A stretch of 51,142 nt of DNA from Gemmatimonadota bacterium (GTDB lineage Bacteria; Gemmatimonadota; Gemmatimonadetes; Gemmatimonadales; Gemmatimonadaceae). Positions within the stretch are counted from its first letter, which is position 1, and every line of letters begins with the position of its first letter. The notes beneath the pieces were generated by a model that searched no databases, had not been told where the DNA came from, and saw only the letters and a program-made list of their open reading frames with translations. Location: positions 1 through 51,142 of the forward strand of contig CANHNQ010000011.1 of assembly GCA_947462095.1 (NCBI GenBank), in the 5' to 3' direction. Below are positions 36,011 through 44,407 of the stretch, piece after piece. The translations under genes were made by a program, and so were the position numbers.

Positions 36011-36975
36011 GGCTGGCGCAGTCGTGGGTCGGCGAGTTCGCGCGCGAGGTCGGCGAGGGCTGCGCCGAGGGCTGTGACTGCACTTCCCAGGATCACGCCG
36101 GCGGAGACGACGGGATAATCGCGCGCTTCGATCGCCCGGATCATCGCGTACCCCATCCCGGGCCACGAGAACACCCGCTCCACGAACACCGCGCCGGTGG
36201 TCAGGGCGGGGAGCATCACGCCCGTCACCGTCAGCACGGGCAGCAGTGCGCTGCGCCACGCCTGCCAACGCACCGCCGGTTCGGTGAGCCCCTTCGCGCG
36301 GGCAGTCCGGACGAAGGGTTGCGTCATGCTCTCTTGCATGGCGTTGCGCTGATAGCGCGCAAACACCGACACCCCGACCAGAGACAGTGAGGTGAGCGGT
36401 AGGATCAGATGCCGAAGGCGATCCATGAGTTGCGCACCGGCTCCCATGTAGCCGTACATCTCGCTCGTGATGCCGGTGGCCGGGAGCCACCGCAACTGAT
36501 GGGCGAATACGACGAGCAGCACGAGCGCCAGCCAAAACTCCGGCAGCGAGTAGACCACCAGCAGGGCGGTGGATGTCATCCGATCGCGGCGTGACCCGGC
36601 CCGCGCCCCCTGCCACGCGCCGATGAGCATACCACCCAGGAGGCTCACGCCGAGCGCGCATCCCATGAGGAAGAGCGATCGCGGCAGGGCCTCCCCCAAC
36701 ACGGCGGCCACCGGCCGATGCTGCGCGCGCGACCAGCCCAGATCACCACGCACCAGCGACCAAAGCCAACGGCCGTACTGCGTCACGATCGAGTCATCGA
36801 GCCCGTATTGCGCCCGGATCGTGGCCCGCACCGCCGGCGCAATGCCTTCGCCCAACGCGGTGGCGGGATCGCCCGGCGCCAGGTGGAGCAGCAGGAACGC
36901 GAGCGTCGCCGCGGCGAAGACGACGGCCACGCCCTGCACGACACGCACGACAACGCGACGGGCGATGGTGGTCAG
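36007..36975 (-). CDS. Peptide ABC transporter permease (OppB/DppB type), probable CTG start
   Basis: 322 residues if initiated at the CTG complementary to 36973-36975, which overlaps the upstream stop codon as CTGA. No ATG or GTG lies in the matching place. The next downstream GTG would still start within or next to the first membrane span. Otherwise a normal OppB: one N-terminal span ending in FLLLHLAPGDPA (the DppB signature), then a six-helix core and the EAA loop (FVRTARAKGLTEPAVRWQAWRSAL). The other junctions in the operon use ATGA or GTGA, so CTGA completes the pattern. A GGGGA stands about 10 nt upstream. The longer ORF start would run into the binding-protein gene. Confidence 0.85.
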   Translation of the reverse strand: MTTIARRVVVRVVQGVAVVFAAATLAFLLLHLAPGDPATALGEGIAPAVRATIRAQYGLDDSIVTQYGRWLWSLVRGDLGWSRAQHRPVAAVLGEALPRSLFLMGCALGVSLLGGMLIGAWQGARAGSRRDRMTSTALLVVYSLPEFWLALVLLVVFAHQLRWLPATGITSEMYGYMGAGAQLMDRLRHLILPLTSLSLVGVSVFARYQRNAMQESMTQPFVRTARAKGLTEPAVRWQAWRSALLPVLTVTGVMLPALTTGAVFVERVFSWPGMGYAMIRAIEARDYPVVSAGVILGSAVTALGAALADLARELADPRLRQP

Positions 36976-38639
36976 GGAGGTGTCCCCAGCCCGATCCGAT
37001 CGCGGTCGGTGCGCTGCGCAGGATCGACGCGCCAGTCGGCGAGACCGACGAACCAACCGTCGGCCCGCAGCGGTGTCGTGAGGAACCGACGGTGAATGGC
37101 GACCGGTGAGCGCTGTTCGTACAGCCATACGGCGGGTACATCGTTCACGATCTGCTGGAACGCGCGCGCCCAGTAGCGGCGGCTGGCCGTCGGATCAAAG
37201 GTGGTGAGTGCGCTGTCGAGCAGTGCGTCGAACACGGGGCTGTCGTAGCTCCCCGCGTTCGAGCTGCCGCGCGAGGCCCACGTCTGCGTCAATCCGACCA
37301 AGCCGGGGCTCGTTTGCCATCCGCCCATATAGCTGTCGAAGCGCTTCCCCTCGATGGCGTCGATGAGGGCGTTGATCTCGAGCACTTTCGGCGTCGCCTT
37401 CACGCCGATGGCGCGATACTGCTCCTGCAGCAGCACCGCATACCGCTGACGTGGCGGGCTGGAATTGGGGACGAGGATGTCGAACGCGAGCGACACGCCG
37501 TTGCGATCGCGGATGCCGTCGCGGTCGCTGTCGCGCCAGCCGGCGGAGTCAAGCAAGGCCGTTGCCGCGGCCACATCGTACGGCACCTGTGTGAAGGCGG
37601 CGGTGTCGGGAATCAGGGCGCGCGGCGCCGGCGCCAGCGCGACCAGACCCAGCGAGTCGTACACGTTCCGCACCAGTCGTGCCCGATCGACGGCCAGGTG
37701 CAGCGCGCGCCGCACGAGCGGATCGCCGAACACCGGATGCGGCCGCGACCGATCGTTCGTATCACGGAGGTTGAAGCCGAGGAAGCCGTACTGCAGTGTG
37801 CGATTGTCGACGAGGCGAAGCGACGGGGTCCGCGTGACCTGCGCGAGATTCTCCGGCCGCAGATTCTCGAGCATGTCGGCCTCGCCGGCGAAGAGCTTGA
37901 CCGTGGCCGATCCGAAGTCGGGGGCGATACTCCAGATCACGCGGTCGAGTTTCGCCCGCCCACGCGCATTGGCGGTATCGGCGATGAGCTCGATGCGCTG
38001 ACCGGGTTCCCAGCGGGCAAAGCGGAACCGGCCGCTACCGACCGGATTCCGACCGAACGGCGCGCTCTCGAGCTTGGCCATCGGGATGGCATCGAGCAGG
38101 TGCGCGGGGAGGACATACATGTGGTAGGTGGCATCGTAGAACTGCCGCGGCATCCGACGCTTGAACCAGAACACGGCGGTGCGCGGATCACGGACCGAGA
38201 CCGAATCGATGTTGCCCAGCAGTGATTTCAGCTCGACGGCGATCGAATCGCTCGTGTACACGCGAAACGTGTAGCGCACGTCCTCGGCGCGTACCGGTTG
38301 TCCATCGTGCCAGCGGGCCATCGAATCAAGCGCGAAGGCGATGGAGAGCGAATCGGCGGACCAGGTCCACGACGACGCCAGGCGCGGTTGAAAGCCGCGG
38401 TCGCCGTACGTTTCGAGCGCGTCACCGATTTCAGCCAGGCGGTCGAAGAGCACGCCGACGATCGCACCGCCCTGCGTGCCCGTGACGAGTGGCGGGAAGA
38501 GCGTGGTCGGCTCGGCGGGCACCGCGATGATCATCGTGCCCCCGGTTTCGCCGCCGGTGGCGGGCCGTTCGCCGCCGGTGCAGGCCGCGAATGACACACC
38601 AAGGAGGCCAGCCAGCCAACGGATCTGAGGGAAGCGCAT
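36972..38639 (-). CDS. Peptide ABC transporter substrate-binding lipoprotein (SBP_bac_5)
   Basis: 555 residues from the ATG at 38637-38639. Lipobox GVSFAAC (Cys20), so it is a lipid-anchored periplasmic binding protein. Peptide/nickel-type family 5 features include ALDSMARWHDGQPVRAEDVRYTF, GSGRFRFARWEPG, YGFLGFNLRDTNDRS, HPVFGDPLVRRALHLAVDR and YWARAFQQIVNDVPAVWLYEQ. First gene of the six-gene minus-strand operon (SBP, B, C, D, F, POT). Its start is not well fixed: a further in-frame ATG upstream exists and no clear ribosome-binding site was found. Confidence 0.92.
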   Translation of the reverse strand: MRFPQIRWLAGLLGVSFAACTGGERPATGGETGGTMIIAVPAEPTTLFPPLVTGTQGGAIVGVLFDRLAEIGDALETYGDRGFQPRLASSWTWSADSLSIAFALDSMARWHDGQPVRAEDVRYTFRVYTSDSIAVELKSLLGNIDSVSVRDPRTAVFWFKRRMPRQFYDATYHMYVLPAHLLDAIPMAKLESAPFGRNPVGSGRFRFARWEPGQRIELIADTANARGRAKLDRVIWSIAPDFGSATVKLFAGEADMLENLRPENLAQVTRTPSLRLVDNRTLQYGFLGFNLRDTNDRSRPHPVFGDPLVRRALHLAVDRARLVRNVYDSLGLVALAPAPRALIPDTAAFTQVPYDVAAATALLDSAGWRDSDRDGIRDRNGVSLAFDILVPNSSPPRQRYAVLLQEQYRAIGVKATPKVLEINALIDAIEGKRFDSYMGGWQTSPGLVGLTQTWASRGSSNAGSYDSPVFDALLDSALTTFDPTASRRYWARAFQQIVNDVPAVWLYEQRSPVAIHRRFLTTPLRADGWFVGLADWRVDPAQRTDRDRIGLGTPP

Positions 38640-38715
38640 GTGAGCCAGTGTTGCGTGAAAGACGGGTCGGCCGATCATCGCGGCGACCACACGAGGGTAC
38701 GATGCCCGACGCTTC

Positions 38716-39591
38716 CTATCGGCGCCAGAGCCAGTGCTCGTTCGCGATCGCAGCGTGATGGGCCGCCGTCCGCCGCGCAAAGTCCGGCGACGCGACGAAG
38801 GGCTCGACCGTGCGTGCCGGATCCGGCCCGGTGTCCGTCTCCAGTGTGGCGGCGAGGGCGTCCACGACGTTCGTCCAGTGTGCCTGGGACGGCACACACG
38901 CCGCCAGCGAGGCGGCGGGAGGCGGTGCCGGCAACGGCACGTCGGCCGCGTGCGCCAGCAGTCCCTGATCATCCGCCAGCAGAATGCTGCCGTGCTGCAG
39001 GTAGGCGCCGCCATGCCGCCACACCGCGCTGCCCACGAGCTTCCGGCCGCTCACCATGATCTCGCCGGCCGCCGGGTGCTCGAAGCACACCGGCCCCTCG
39101 GGGGCGATGGCTGGCGCCTCGCGGTCGCTGACCAGCTGTGCCGGCACCCCCAGCGACTGCAGGGCGCGCAGCAGGACGTGGTTGACGGCGGCGTAGGCGA
39201 CCCGCCAGGAGAGCCGTTCGTCGAGCGGAAAGGCCACGCTGTAGGTGACCTCGCGGGTGTGGAGCAGCGCCCGGCCCCCGGTGGGGCGCCGCACGGCGCG
39301 CAGCCCGGCGGTGCGCAGCCCCGCGGCGGAGAAGCGGCCCGAGGTCCGTTCGTTCCGCCCGAAGGACACGGTTGGCGCGTCCCACGCATAGCATCGCCAG
39401 ACGGCACGGTCGTCGGCGCCCGCCAGTTCCAGCAGCGCGGCGTCGATCGCCATGTTGGTGACGCCGTCCGCCGCTGGTGAGCGAAGGAACGCCCACCGAG
39501 CGGGCAGGGTGCCCGGCGCGGTGCCGCGCGTGGCTGGTCCGGACTGTGGCGTCGTCTCGCGGATGGCGGGGGCGATTGGGGAAGAGCTCAC
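38716..39591 (-). CDS. Lipoate-protein ligase A / LipM-like protein
   Basis: 291 residues from GTG at 39589-39591. BPL/LplA/LipB superfamily member: [11 protein letters not shown] (101-111), [32 protein letters not shown] with the conserved Lys184, and Cys169 in GPVCFEHP, the position of the acyl-transfer Cys in LipM-type octanoyltransferases. So it is either a lipoate ligase or a LipM-like octanoyltransferase. There is a non-conserved N-terminal stretch of about 30 residues. It diverges from gcvP (95 nt between starts), so it may lipoylate or octanoylate GcvH. A TAAATT hexamer 8 nt upstream and no ribosome-binding site suggest a leaderless message. Confidence 0.87.
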   Translation of the reverse strand: MSSSPIAPAIRETTPQSGPATRGTAPGTLPARWAFLRSPAADGVTNMAIDAALLELAGADDRAVWRCYAWDAPTVSFGRNERTSGRFSAAGLRTAGLRAVRRPTGGRALLHTREVTYSVAFPLDERLSWRVAYAAVNHVLLRALQSLGVPAQLVSDREAPAIAPEGPVCFEHPAAGEIMVSGRKLVGSAVWRHGGAYLQHGSILLADDQGLLAHAADVPLPAPPPAASLAACVPSQAHWTNVVDALAATLETDTGPDPARTVEPFVASPDFARRTAAHHAAIANEHWLWRR

Positions 39592-39599
39592 GGAGGTTA

Positions 39600-39605
39600 A
39601 ATTTA
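39600..39605 (-). promoter_or_regulatory. Candidate -10 element of the LplA/LipM-like gene
   Basis: Reads TAAATT on the minus strand and ends 8 nt before the GTG start. No Shine-Dalgarno lies between; the pyrimidine CCTCC there is the anti-sense of one. Confidence 0.35.
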
Positions 39606-39686
39606 CGGCGTCACGGGCGAAACGCGCCCCGGTGGCCCCAACGATTTCACGACGCTTGCACGGGCTTGGCCCGTTTGAGGATGGTC

Positions 39687-42578
39687 ATGGGTACGCGCAC
39701 CATCTCGTCCGCGCCGGTCGCGGTCGATTCGTTCATTCCGCGCCACATCGGTCCGAGTGCAGCCGATCAGCAGGCGATGCTCGCCGCACTCGGCTACGAC
39801 TCCCTCGAGGCGTTCATCGACGCGGTCGTACCGGAAAGCATCCGCTTCCGCGGCACCCTGAACACGGGGCCCGAGCGCAGTGAGGCGGAGGTGCTCGGCT
39901 CGCTCCGGGCGATCGCCGCGCACAATGCCGTGTACCGCTCGTTCATCGGCATGGGCTACTACGGCACGCACACGCCGAACGTGATTCTCCGCAACGTGAT
40001 GGAGAACCCGGCCTGGTACACGGCGTACACGCCGTATCAGGCCGAGATCGCGCAGGGACGACTCGAAGCGCTGCTCAATTATCAGACGATGGTGATCGAT
40101 CTGACGGGACTCGAGATCGCCAACGCCTCGCTGCTCGACGAAGGCACGGCCGCCGCGGAAGCGATGGCGCTGTGCTTCGGCTCGCGCGGCAGTGCCACGC
40201 GCAACGTGTTCTTGATCGGCAGCGACTGCCATCCGCAAACGATCGCGGTGGTCGAGGCGCGCGCGTCGGCCCGTGGCATCGTGGTGCAGGTGGGTGATCC
40301 GCGGGCGTTCACGTTCAACGACACGGTGTTCGGCGCGCTGCTCCAGTATCCGGGCACCGACGGCGCCGTGGTCGACTATCGCGGACTGTGCGAGGCGGCG
40401 CATGCAGCGGGCGCACTGGTCACGGTGGCGAGCGACCTGCTCGCCCTGTGCCTGCTGACCCCGCCGGGGGAGTGGGGCGCCGATATCGTCGTGGGCAACA
40501 CGCAGCGGTTCGGCGTGCCGATGGGCTACGGTGGGCCGCACGCGGCCTTTTTCGCGACGCGCGACGAATTCAAGCGCCTGTTACCGGGGCGTATCATCGG
40601 TCTCTCGCGTGACACCGAGGGCAAGCCGGCGCTGCGCATGGCACTCCAGACGCGCGAGCAGCACATTCGCCGTGAGAAAGCCACCAGCAACGTGTGCACG
40701 GCGCAGGTGCTGCTGTCGGTGATGGCGGGCATGTACGCCGTGTATCACGGGCCGGATGGTCTGGTGCAGATTGCCGAGCGCGTGCATCGGCATGCCGCGA
40801 CGCTGGCGGCCGGCTTCGAACGGCTCGGCTTCGCGATCACGCACGAGCACTTCTTCGACACCGTGCGTGTCGAAGTCGGCGCGCATGGACAGGAAGACAT
40901 TCTCGCGGCTGCGTCGGCGCACCGCATGAACCTGCGCGTGCTCGAGCCGGGCACGCTCACGGTGGCGCTGGACGAGACGACGACGGCACAGGATGTCGCC
41001 GATCTGTGGGCGGTGTTCAACAACAACGTCGCGGTCGACTTTTCGTACGCCGATGTCACCGCCGGCGTGGATACGCGCTACGACGAGCGCTTCCGCCGCG
41101 TGACGCCGTTCCTGACGCATCCCACGTTCCATCGCTACCACAGCGAAACGGAGATGCTGCGCTACATGTACGCGCTGCAGGCGCGCGATTTCTCGCTCGT
41201 GCATGGCATGATTCCGCTGGGCTCGTGCACGATGAAGCTGAACGCGACGGCCGAGATGATCCCGGTCACGTGGCCCGAGTTCGGTCAGCTGCATCCGTTC
41301 GCCCCCACCGCGCAGGCGCAGGGGTATGCGCAGATGTTCGCGGAGCTGGAGCGCGATCTGGCCGAGGTGACCGGCTTTGCGGGCGTGTCGTTGCAGCCGA
41401 ATGCCGGCTCGCAGGGCGAGTACGCCGGCCTGCTCGTGATCCGCGCGTACCATCTCGCGCGCGGCGACGCGCATCGCACGGTGTGTCTCATTCCGCAGTC
41501 GGCGCACGGCACGAATCCGGCGAGCGCCGTGATGGCCGGTTTCTCGGTGATCGTCGTGAAGACGGACACTGACGGCAACATCGACGTGGACGATCTGCGC
41601 GCGAAGGCGGAGCAGCACGCCGCCAATCTCGGCGCGCTGATGGTGACCTATCCGAGCACGCACGGCGTGTTCGAAGCGCGCATCAAGGAGATCACGGCGC
41701 TCATCCATGAGCATGGTGGTCAGGTGTACATGGACGGCGCCAACATGAACGCGATGGTCGGTGTGTCGCGTCCGGGCGATCTTGGCGCCGACGTGTGCCA
41801 CCTGAACCTGCACAAGACGTTCTGCATCCCGCATGGTGGTGGCGGCCCGGGGATGGGCCCGATCGGTGTGGCGTCGCAGCTCGTGCCGTTCCTCCCCACG
41901 CACCCGGTGATTGCCACCGGCGGTACGCAGGCGATCGGTCCGATCTCGGCCGCCCCGTGGGGGAGCGCGAGCATCCTGCCGATCTCGTACGTGTACATCA
42001 AGCTGATGGGCGGCGAAGGACTCGCCACGGCCACGAAGGTGGCGATCCTGAATGCGAACTACGTGGCCAAGCAGCTCGAGGCGCACTACCCGGTGCTCTA
42101 CCGTGGCCAGAATGGACTGGTGGCGCACGAGTGCATCCTGGACACGCGCGGCGTGAAGAACGCGTCGGGCGTGGAAGCGGAAGACATCGCGAAGCGTCTG
42201 ATGGACTATGGCTTCCACGCACCGACGTTGTCGTTCCCGGTGGCCGGCACGCTGATGGTGGAGCCCACGGAGAGCGAATCGAAGGCGGAGCTCGACCGGT
42301 TCATCGAAGCGATGATCGGCATCCGCGAAGAGATCGCGGCCGTCGAGCGGGGGGAAGCGGATCGCGACAACAATGTGCTGAAGCGCGCGCCGCACACGGC
42401 CGCGCATGTCACGAGCGACGAGTGGGATCGCCCGTACACGCGTCAGCAGGCGGCGTATCCGACCTCGTTCACGCGCGAGCGGAAGTTCTGGCCGTATGTG
42501 GGGCGCGTCGAGAGCGCGTTCGGGGATCGCAACCTGGTGTGCGCGTGTCCGCCCATCGAGTCGTACGCGACGACGTGA
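39687..42578 (+). CDS. gcvP: Glycine dehydrogenase (decarboxylating), fused P-protein
   Basis: 963 residues from the ATG at 39687, chosen over the ATG at 39681 because GAGG at 39677-39680 then sits 6 nt upstream. PLP enzyme of the glycine cleavage system; passes the aminomethyl group to lipoyl-GcvH. Seen: [91 protein letters not shown] and the PLP-lysine segment [18 protein letters not shown] (Lys710). Both halves are in one chain, as in bacterial GcvP of about 950 residues. No gcvT is present in the window, and no glycine riboswitch precedes it. Confidence 0.97.
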   Translation: MGTRTISSAPVAVDSFIPRHIGPSAADQQAMLAALGYDSLEAFIDAVVPESIRFRGTLNTGPERSEAEVLGSLRAIAAHNAVYRSFIGMGYYGTHTPNVILRNVMENPAWYTAYTPYQAEIAQGRLEALLNYQTMVIDLTGLEIANASLLDEGTAAAEAMALCFGSRGSATRNVFLIGSDCHPQTIAVVEARASARGIVVQVGDPRAFTFNDTVFGALLQYPGTDGAVVDYRGLCEAAHAAGALVTVASDLLALCLLTPPGEWGADIVVGNTQRFGVPMGYGGPHAAFFATRDEFKRLLPGRIIGLSRDTEGKPALRMALQTREQHIRREKATSNVCTAQVLLSVMAGMYAVYHGPDGLVQIAERVHRHAATLAAGFERLGFAITHEHFFDTVRVEVGAHGQEDILAAASAHRMNLRVLEPGTLTVALDETTTAQDVADLWAVFNNNVAVDFSYADVTAGVDTRYDERFRRVTPFLTHPTFHRYHSETEMLRYMYALQARDFSLVHGMIPLGSCTMKLNATAEMIPVTWPEFGQLHPFAPTAQAQGYAQMFAELERDLAEVTGFAGVSLQPNAGSQGEYAGLLVIRAYHLARGDAHRTVCLIPQSAHGTNPASAVMAGFSVIVVKTDTDGNIDVDDLRAKAEQHAANLGALMVTYPSTHGVFEARIKEITALIHEHGGQVYMDGANMNAMVGVSRPGDLGADVCHLNLHKTFCIPHGGGGPGMGPIGVASQLVPFLPTHPVIATGGTQAIGPISAAPWGSASILPISYVYIKLMGGEGLATATKVAILNANYVAKQLEAHYPVLYRGQNGLVAHECILDTRGVKNASGVEAEDIAKRLMDYGFHAPTLSFPVAGTLMVEPTESESKAELDRFIEAMIGIREEIAAVERGEADRDNNVLKRAPHTAAHVTSDEWDRPYTRQQAAYPTSFTRERKFWPYVGRVESAFGDRNLVCACPPIESYATT

Positions 42579-42598
42579 GTCTTGGTTGGTGAGTGGTG

Positions 42599-42640
42599 AG
42601 AACGGCGTGGCTGCTTCGGTGGTCACGCCGTTCTGGCTTT
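42599..42640 (+). terminator. Intrinsic terminator of gcvP
   Basis: Perfect 11-bp stem AGAACGGCGTG / CACGCCGTTCT with a 14-nt loop, followed by GGCTTT. It lies 20 nt after the gcvP stop codon. Confidence 0.7.
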
Positions 42641-42661
42641 GGGCTATGGGCTATGGGCGCT
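42641..42661. repeat. GGGCTAT heptad repeat
   Basis: Two exact GGGCTAT units and a degenerate third (GGGCGCT), immediately after the gcvP terminator. It has the same 7-nt unit length as the lpdA-lipB repeat. Confidence 0.6.
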
Positions 42662-42706
42662 CGGTGGGCGTTGGTGTACGTATAGCCGCGGCTCCGGGCG
42701 CGGGTC

Positions 42707-42785
42707 ATCCCCTTCGCGGCCTTGCTGTGGCGGCGGACTTGGGAGCGCCGCGCGGCGCTCGTGCGCCCGCCACAGAGGGCCGCTC
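42707..42785 (+). repeat. REP-like structured repeat, left copy
   Basis: 79 bp. Ends GGCCTTGCTGTGGCGG and CCGCCACAGAGGGCC pair as a nearly perfect stem, with the inner palindrome GCGCCGCGCGGCGC as a second stem. The same 79-bp element recurs in inverted orientation at 43077-43155. The two copies match at 69 of 79 positions by eye, and all 10 differences lie in the interior. Confidence 0.8.
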
Positions 42786-43076
42786 GTGGGGCGCCCGGCC
42801 CGGCAGCCGCTCGCGTCGGCGTAGGGGCCGGGGCCGAGTTCCCTGCGCCGCACACCGAACGTCGTGATTCCGAAAAGTCCGCGACGGGATTCCATCCCCC
42901 GGTGTGACGTCGTCGCGTGGCGGATGGGGAGTGGCACGCGCGCACCGTGGGCGAGTGGGGGCTCATCGCGGGCTGGGGTGTGGGACGTGGCCAGCCCCGC
43001 GGGATTGCTCATCCTTCGTGAACGGTGCTGGTGCCGAGCTGCTTCCCCCAAGCCCCGCGAGGGGCGTGGGTCCGCT
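42786..43076. other. Non-coding spacer between the two REP-like copies
   Basis: GC-rich, with open frames on several strands but no recognisable gene, start signal or protein motif. Contains a short GCCCC/GGGGC hairpin near 43050-43070. I see nothing else. Confidence 0.55.
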
Positions 43077-43155
43077 GAGCGGCCCTCTGTGGCGGGCGCG
43101 CCGATGCCGCGCGGCGTTCCGACATTCGCCGCCACAGCAAGGCCGCGAAGGGGAT
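43077..43155 (-). repeat. REP-like structured repeat, right (inverted) copy
   Basis: Reverse-orientation copy of the 42707-42785 element, same length, with identical ends (28 bp on one side and 25 bp on the other) and divergence only in the interior. It lies in the gcvH-side half of the 685-bp gap. Confidence 0.8.
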
Positions 43156-43206
43156 CCCTCGCTCCGACCAAGGCGGTCGCACACGACCCAACGTCCGAAC
43201 GCAGAA

Positions 43207-43233
43207 AGGCCCCGAGCACAGAGCCCGGGGCCT
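43207..43233 (-). terminator. Intrinsic terminator of gcvH
   Basis: 8-bp stem AGGCCCCG / CGGGGCCT. In the minus direction it is followed by TTTCTGCG. It lies about 30 nt beyond the gcvH stop. Confidence 0.6.
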
Positions 43234-43263
43234 CACGCACCACGATCCCGCCGAAAAACAGAA

Positions 43264-43650
43264 CTACTCGCCCACCACGCCCTTGTACTCGGCCGCCGAG
43301 AGCAGACCAGCGTCACCGCCAGCCGCGACGCGCACCTTGATCATCCAGCCGTCGCCGTACGGATCCGTGTTGATCAGCGCCGGCTCGCCGTCGAGGCGCC
43401 CGTTGATCTCGACCACTTCGCCGGCCACCGGCATGTACAGCTCCGAGACGGCCTTCACCGCTTCGACGGTGCCGAACACGTCATGGGACCCGTACGTCGC
43501 GCCGACCTTGGGCAGCTCGACGTACACGATGTCACCCAACTCGCCCTGCGCGAAATCCGTGATCCCGATGGCGACGATCGCGGCGTTGTCGGTGGCGCGG
43601 ATGTACTCGTGGTCCTTGGTGTAGCGCAGATCGGCGGGAATGTTCGACAC
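43264..43650 (-). CDS. gcvH: Glycine cleavage system H protein
   Basis: 128 residues from GTG at 43648-43650, with a TTTGGAG ribosome-binding site just upstream. Lipoylated carrier between GcvP, GcvT and LpdA. Lipoyl-lysine is Lys66 in the ...EAVKAVSELYMPVAGEVVEINGRL segment. N-terminal YTKDHEYIR and C-terminal INTDPYGDGWMIKV are typical. It follows coaE by 28 nt on the same strand, so it is probably cotranscribed with it rather than with gcvP, which faces it from the other side of the repeat-bearing gap. Confidence 0.96.
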   Translation of the reverse strand: MSNIPADLRYTKDHEYIRATDNAAIVAIGITDFAQGELGDIVYVELPKVGATYGSHDVFGTVEAVKAVSELYMPVAGEVVEINGRLDGEPALINTDPYGDGWMIKVRVAAGGDAGLLSAAEYKGVVGE

Positions 43651-43678
43651 GGGGACTCCAAATGGGGAAAAAGAACGG

Positions 43679-44308
43679 TCACGATGAAGTATCCGCAGAG
43701 GAGCCGCGGAGGGGAAGCGCCTGAATCGTCTGCCAGAGCTCGGCGACGCGTGCTGGAAGCTGCGCTTGCGGACCGTCGTTGTCGATGATCCACGTGGCGC
43801 CAGGCCGTTTGCGCGCGGACGGCCACTGGGCGTCGATCATGGCCTGCGCCTCGTCGCGCGCGAGCCCGCGGTCGCGCTGGAGCCGCTCCAGCCGGACCGC
43901 CGCGGGCGCGTCCACCAGGATCACGCCGTCGAAGGCGTGCTCAAGGCCGACTTCGAAGAGCAGGGGGATGTCGGAAATCACGAGCGCGTCGCCGCGCGCT
44001 GTTGCCTCCGTGAGCGCCGCGTCGCGCAGCCGTCTGACGGCCGGATGCACAATGGCATTGAGGGCGTCGCGCGCGACCGGGTCCTGAAAGACGCGACGGC
44101 GCAGCGTCGGCCGGTCGAGGGTGCCGTCGGCGTGCAGCACTGACGGGCCGAAGCGATCGACGATGGCTTCGAGCGCCGCGGTGCCGGGCCGCACGGCCTC
44201 ACGGGCCAACCGGTCGGCATCGATGATGGTGGCCCCGTGGGCCGCCAGCAATGCCGCCACGGTACTCTTGCCGCTGGCGATATTGCCGGTGAGCGCGAGG
44301 TGAATCAT
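43679..44308 (-). CDS. coaE: Dephospho-CoA kinase
   Basis: 209 residues from the ATG at 44306-44308. Last step of CoA synthesis, phosphorylating the 3'-OH of the dephospho-CoA ribose. Walker A GNIASGKST (8-16), IIDADRLAREAVRPG, DRPTLRRRVFQDP and IVHPAVRRL, and DIPLLFEVGLEHAFDGVILVDA are diagnostic. The gene is upstream of gcvH in the same operon. A TATGTT hexamer 5 nt before the ATG, with no Shine-Dalgarno, suggests a leaderless transcript. Confidence 0.95.
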   Translation of the reverse strand: MIHLALTGNIASGKSTVAALLAAHGATIIDADRLAREAVRPGTAALEAIVDRFGPSVLHADGTLDRPTLRRRVFQDPVARDALNAIVHPAVRRLRDAALTEATARGDALVISDIPLLFEVGLEHAFDGVILVDAPAAVRLERLQRDRGLARDEAQAMIDAQWPSARKRPGATWIIDNDGPQAQLPARVAELWQTIQALPLRGSSADTSS

Positions 44309-44313
44309 GCGGA

Positions 44314-44319
44314 AACATA
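44314..44319 (-). promoter_or_regulatory. Candidate -10 element of coaE
   Basis: Reads TATGTT on the minus strand, preceded by TGG, giving an extended -10-like context. It ends 5 nt before the ATG and no ribosome-binding site is present. Confidence 0.4.
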
Positions 44320-44331
44320 CCACGAACGCGA

Positions 44332-44358
44332 ACGGGCTCCGGAATGCCCGGAGCCCGT
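44332..44358 (-). terminator. Hairpin terminator after the AraC-type regulator gene
   Basis: Perfect 11-bp stem ACGGGCTCCGG / CCGGAGCCCGT with a 5-nt loop. In the minus direction it is followed by TCGCGTTCG. It lies 50 nt beyond the regulator stop and directly upstream of the coaE start region. Confidence 0.6.
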
Positions 44359-44407
44359 CGTGGTGCCGTTCGTGTCGCCAGCGTGCGCCCGCACGGCCAT
44401 GCGACGG

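Noticed and set aside
39592-39686. Glycine riboswitch upstream of gcvP
   Set aside because: The whole intergenic region is 95 bp and lacks the conserved glycine-aptamer core; a tandem aptamer would not fit.
42639-43243. Several open frames on both strands in the gcvP-gcvH gap
   Set aside because: They overlap an inverted repeat pair, appear in several frames with the same repeated peptide sequences and have no start signals.
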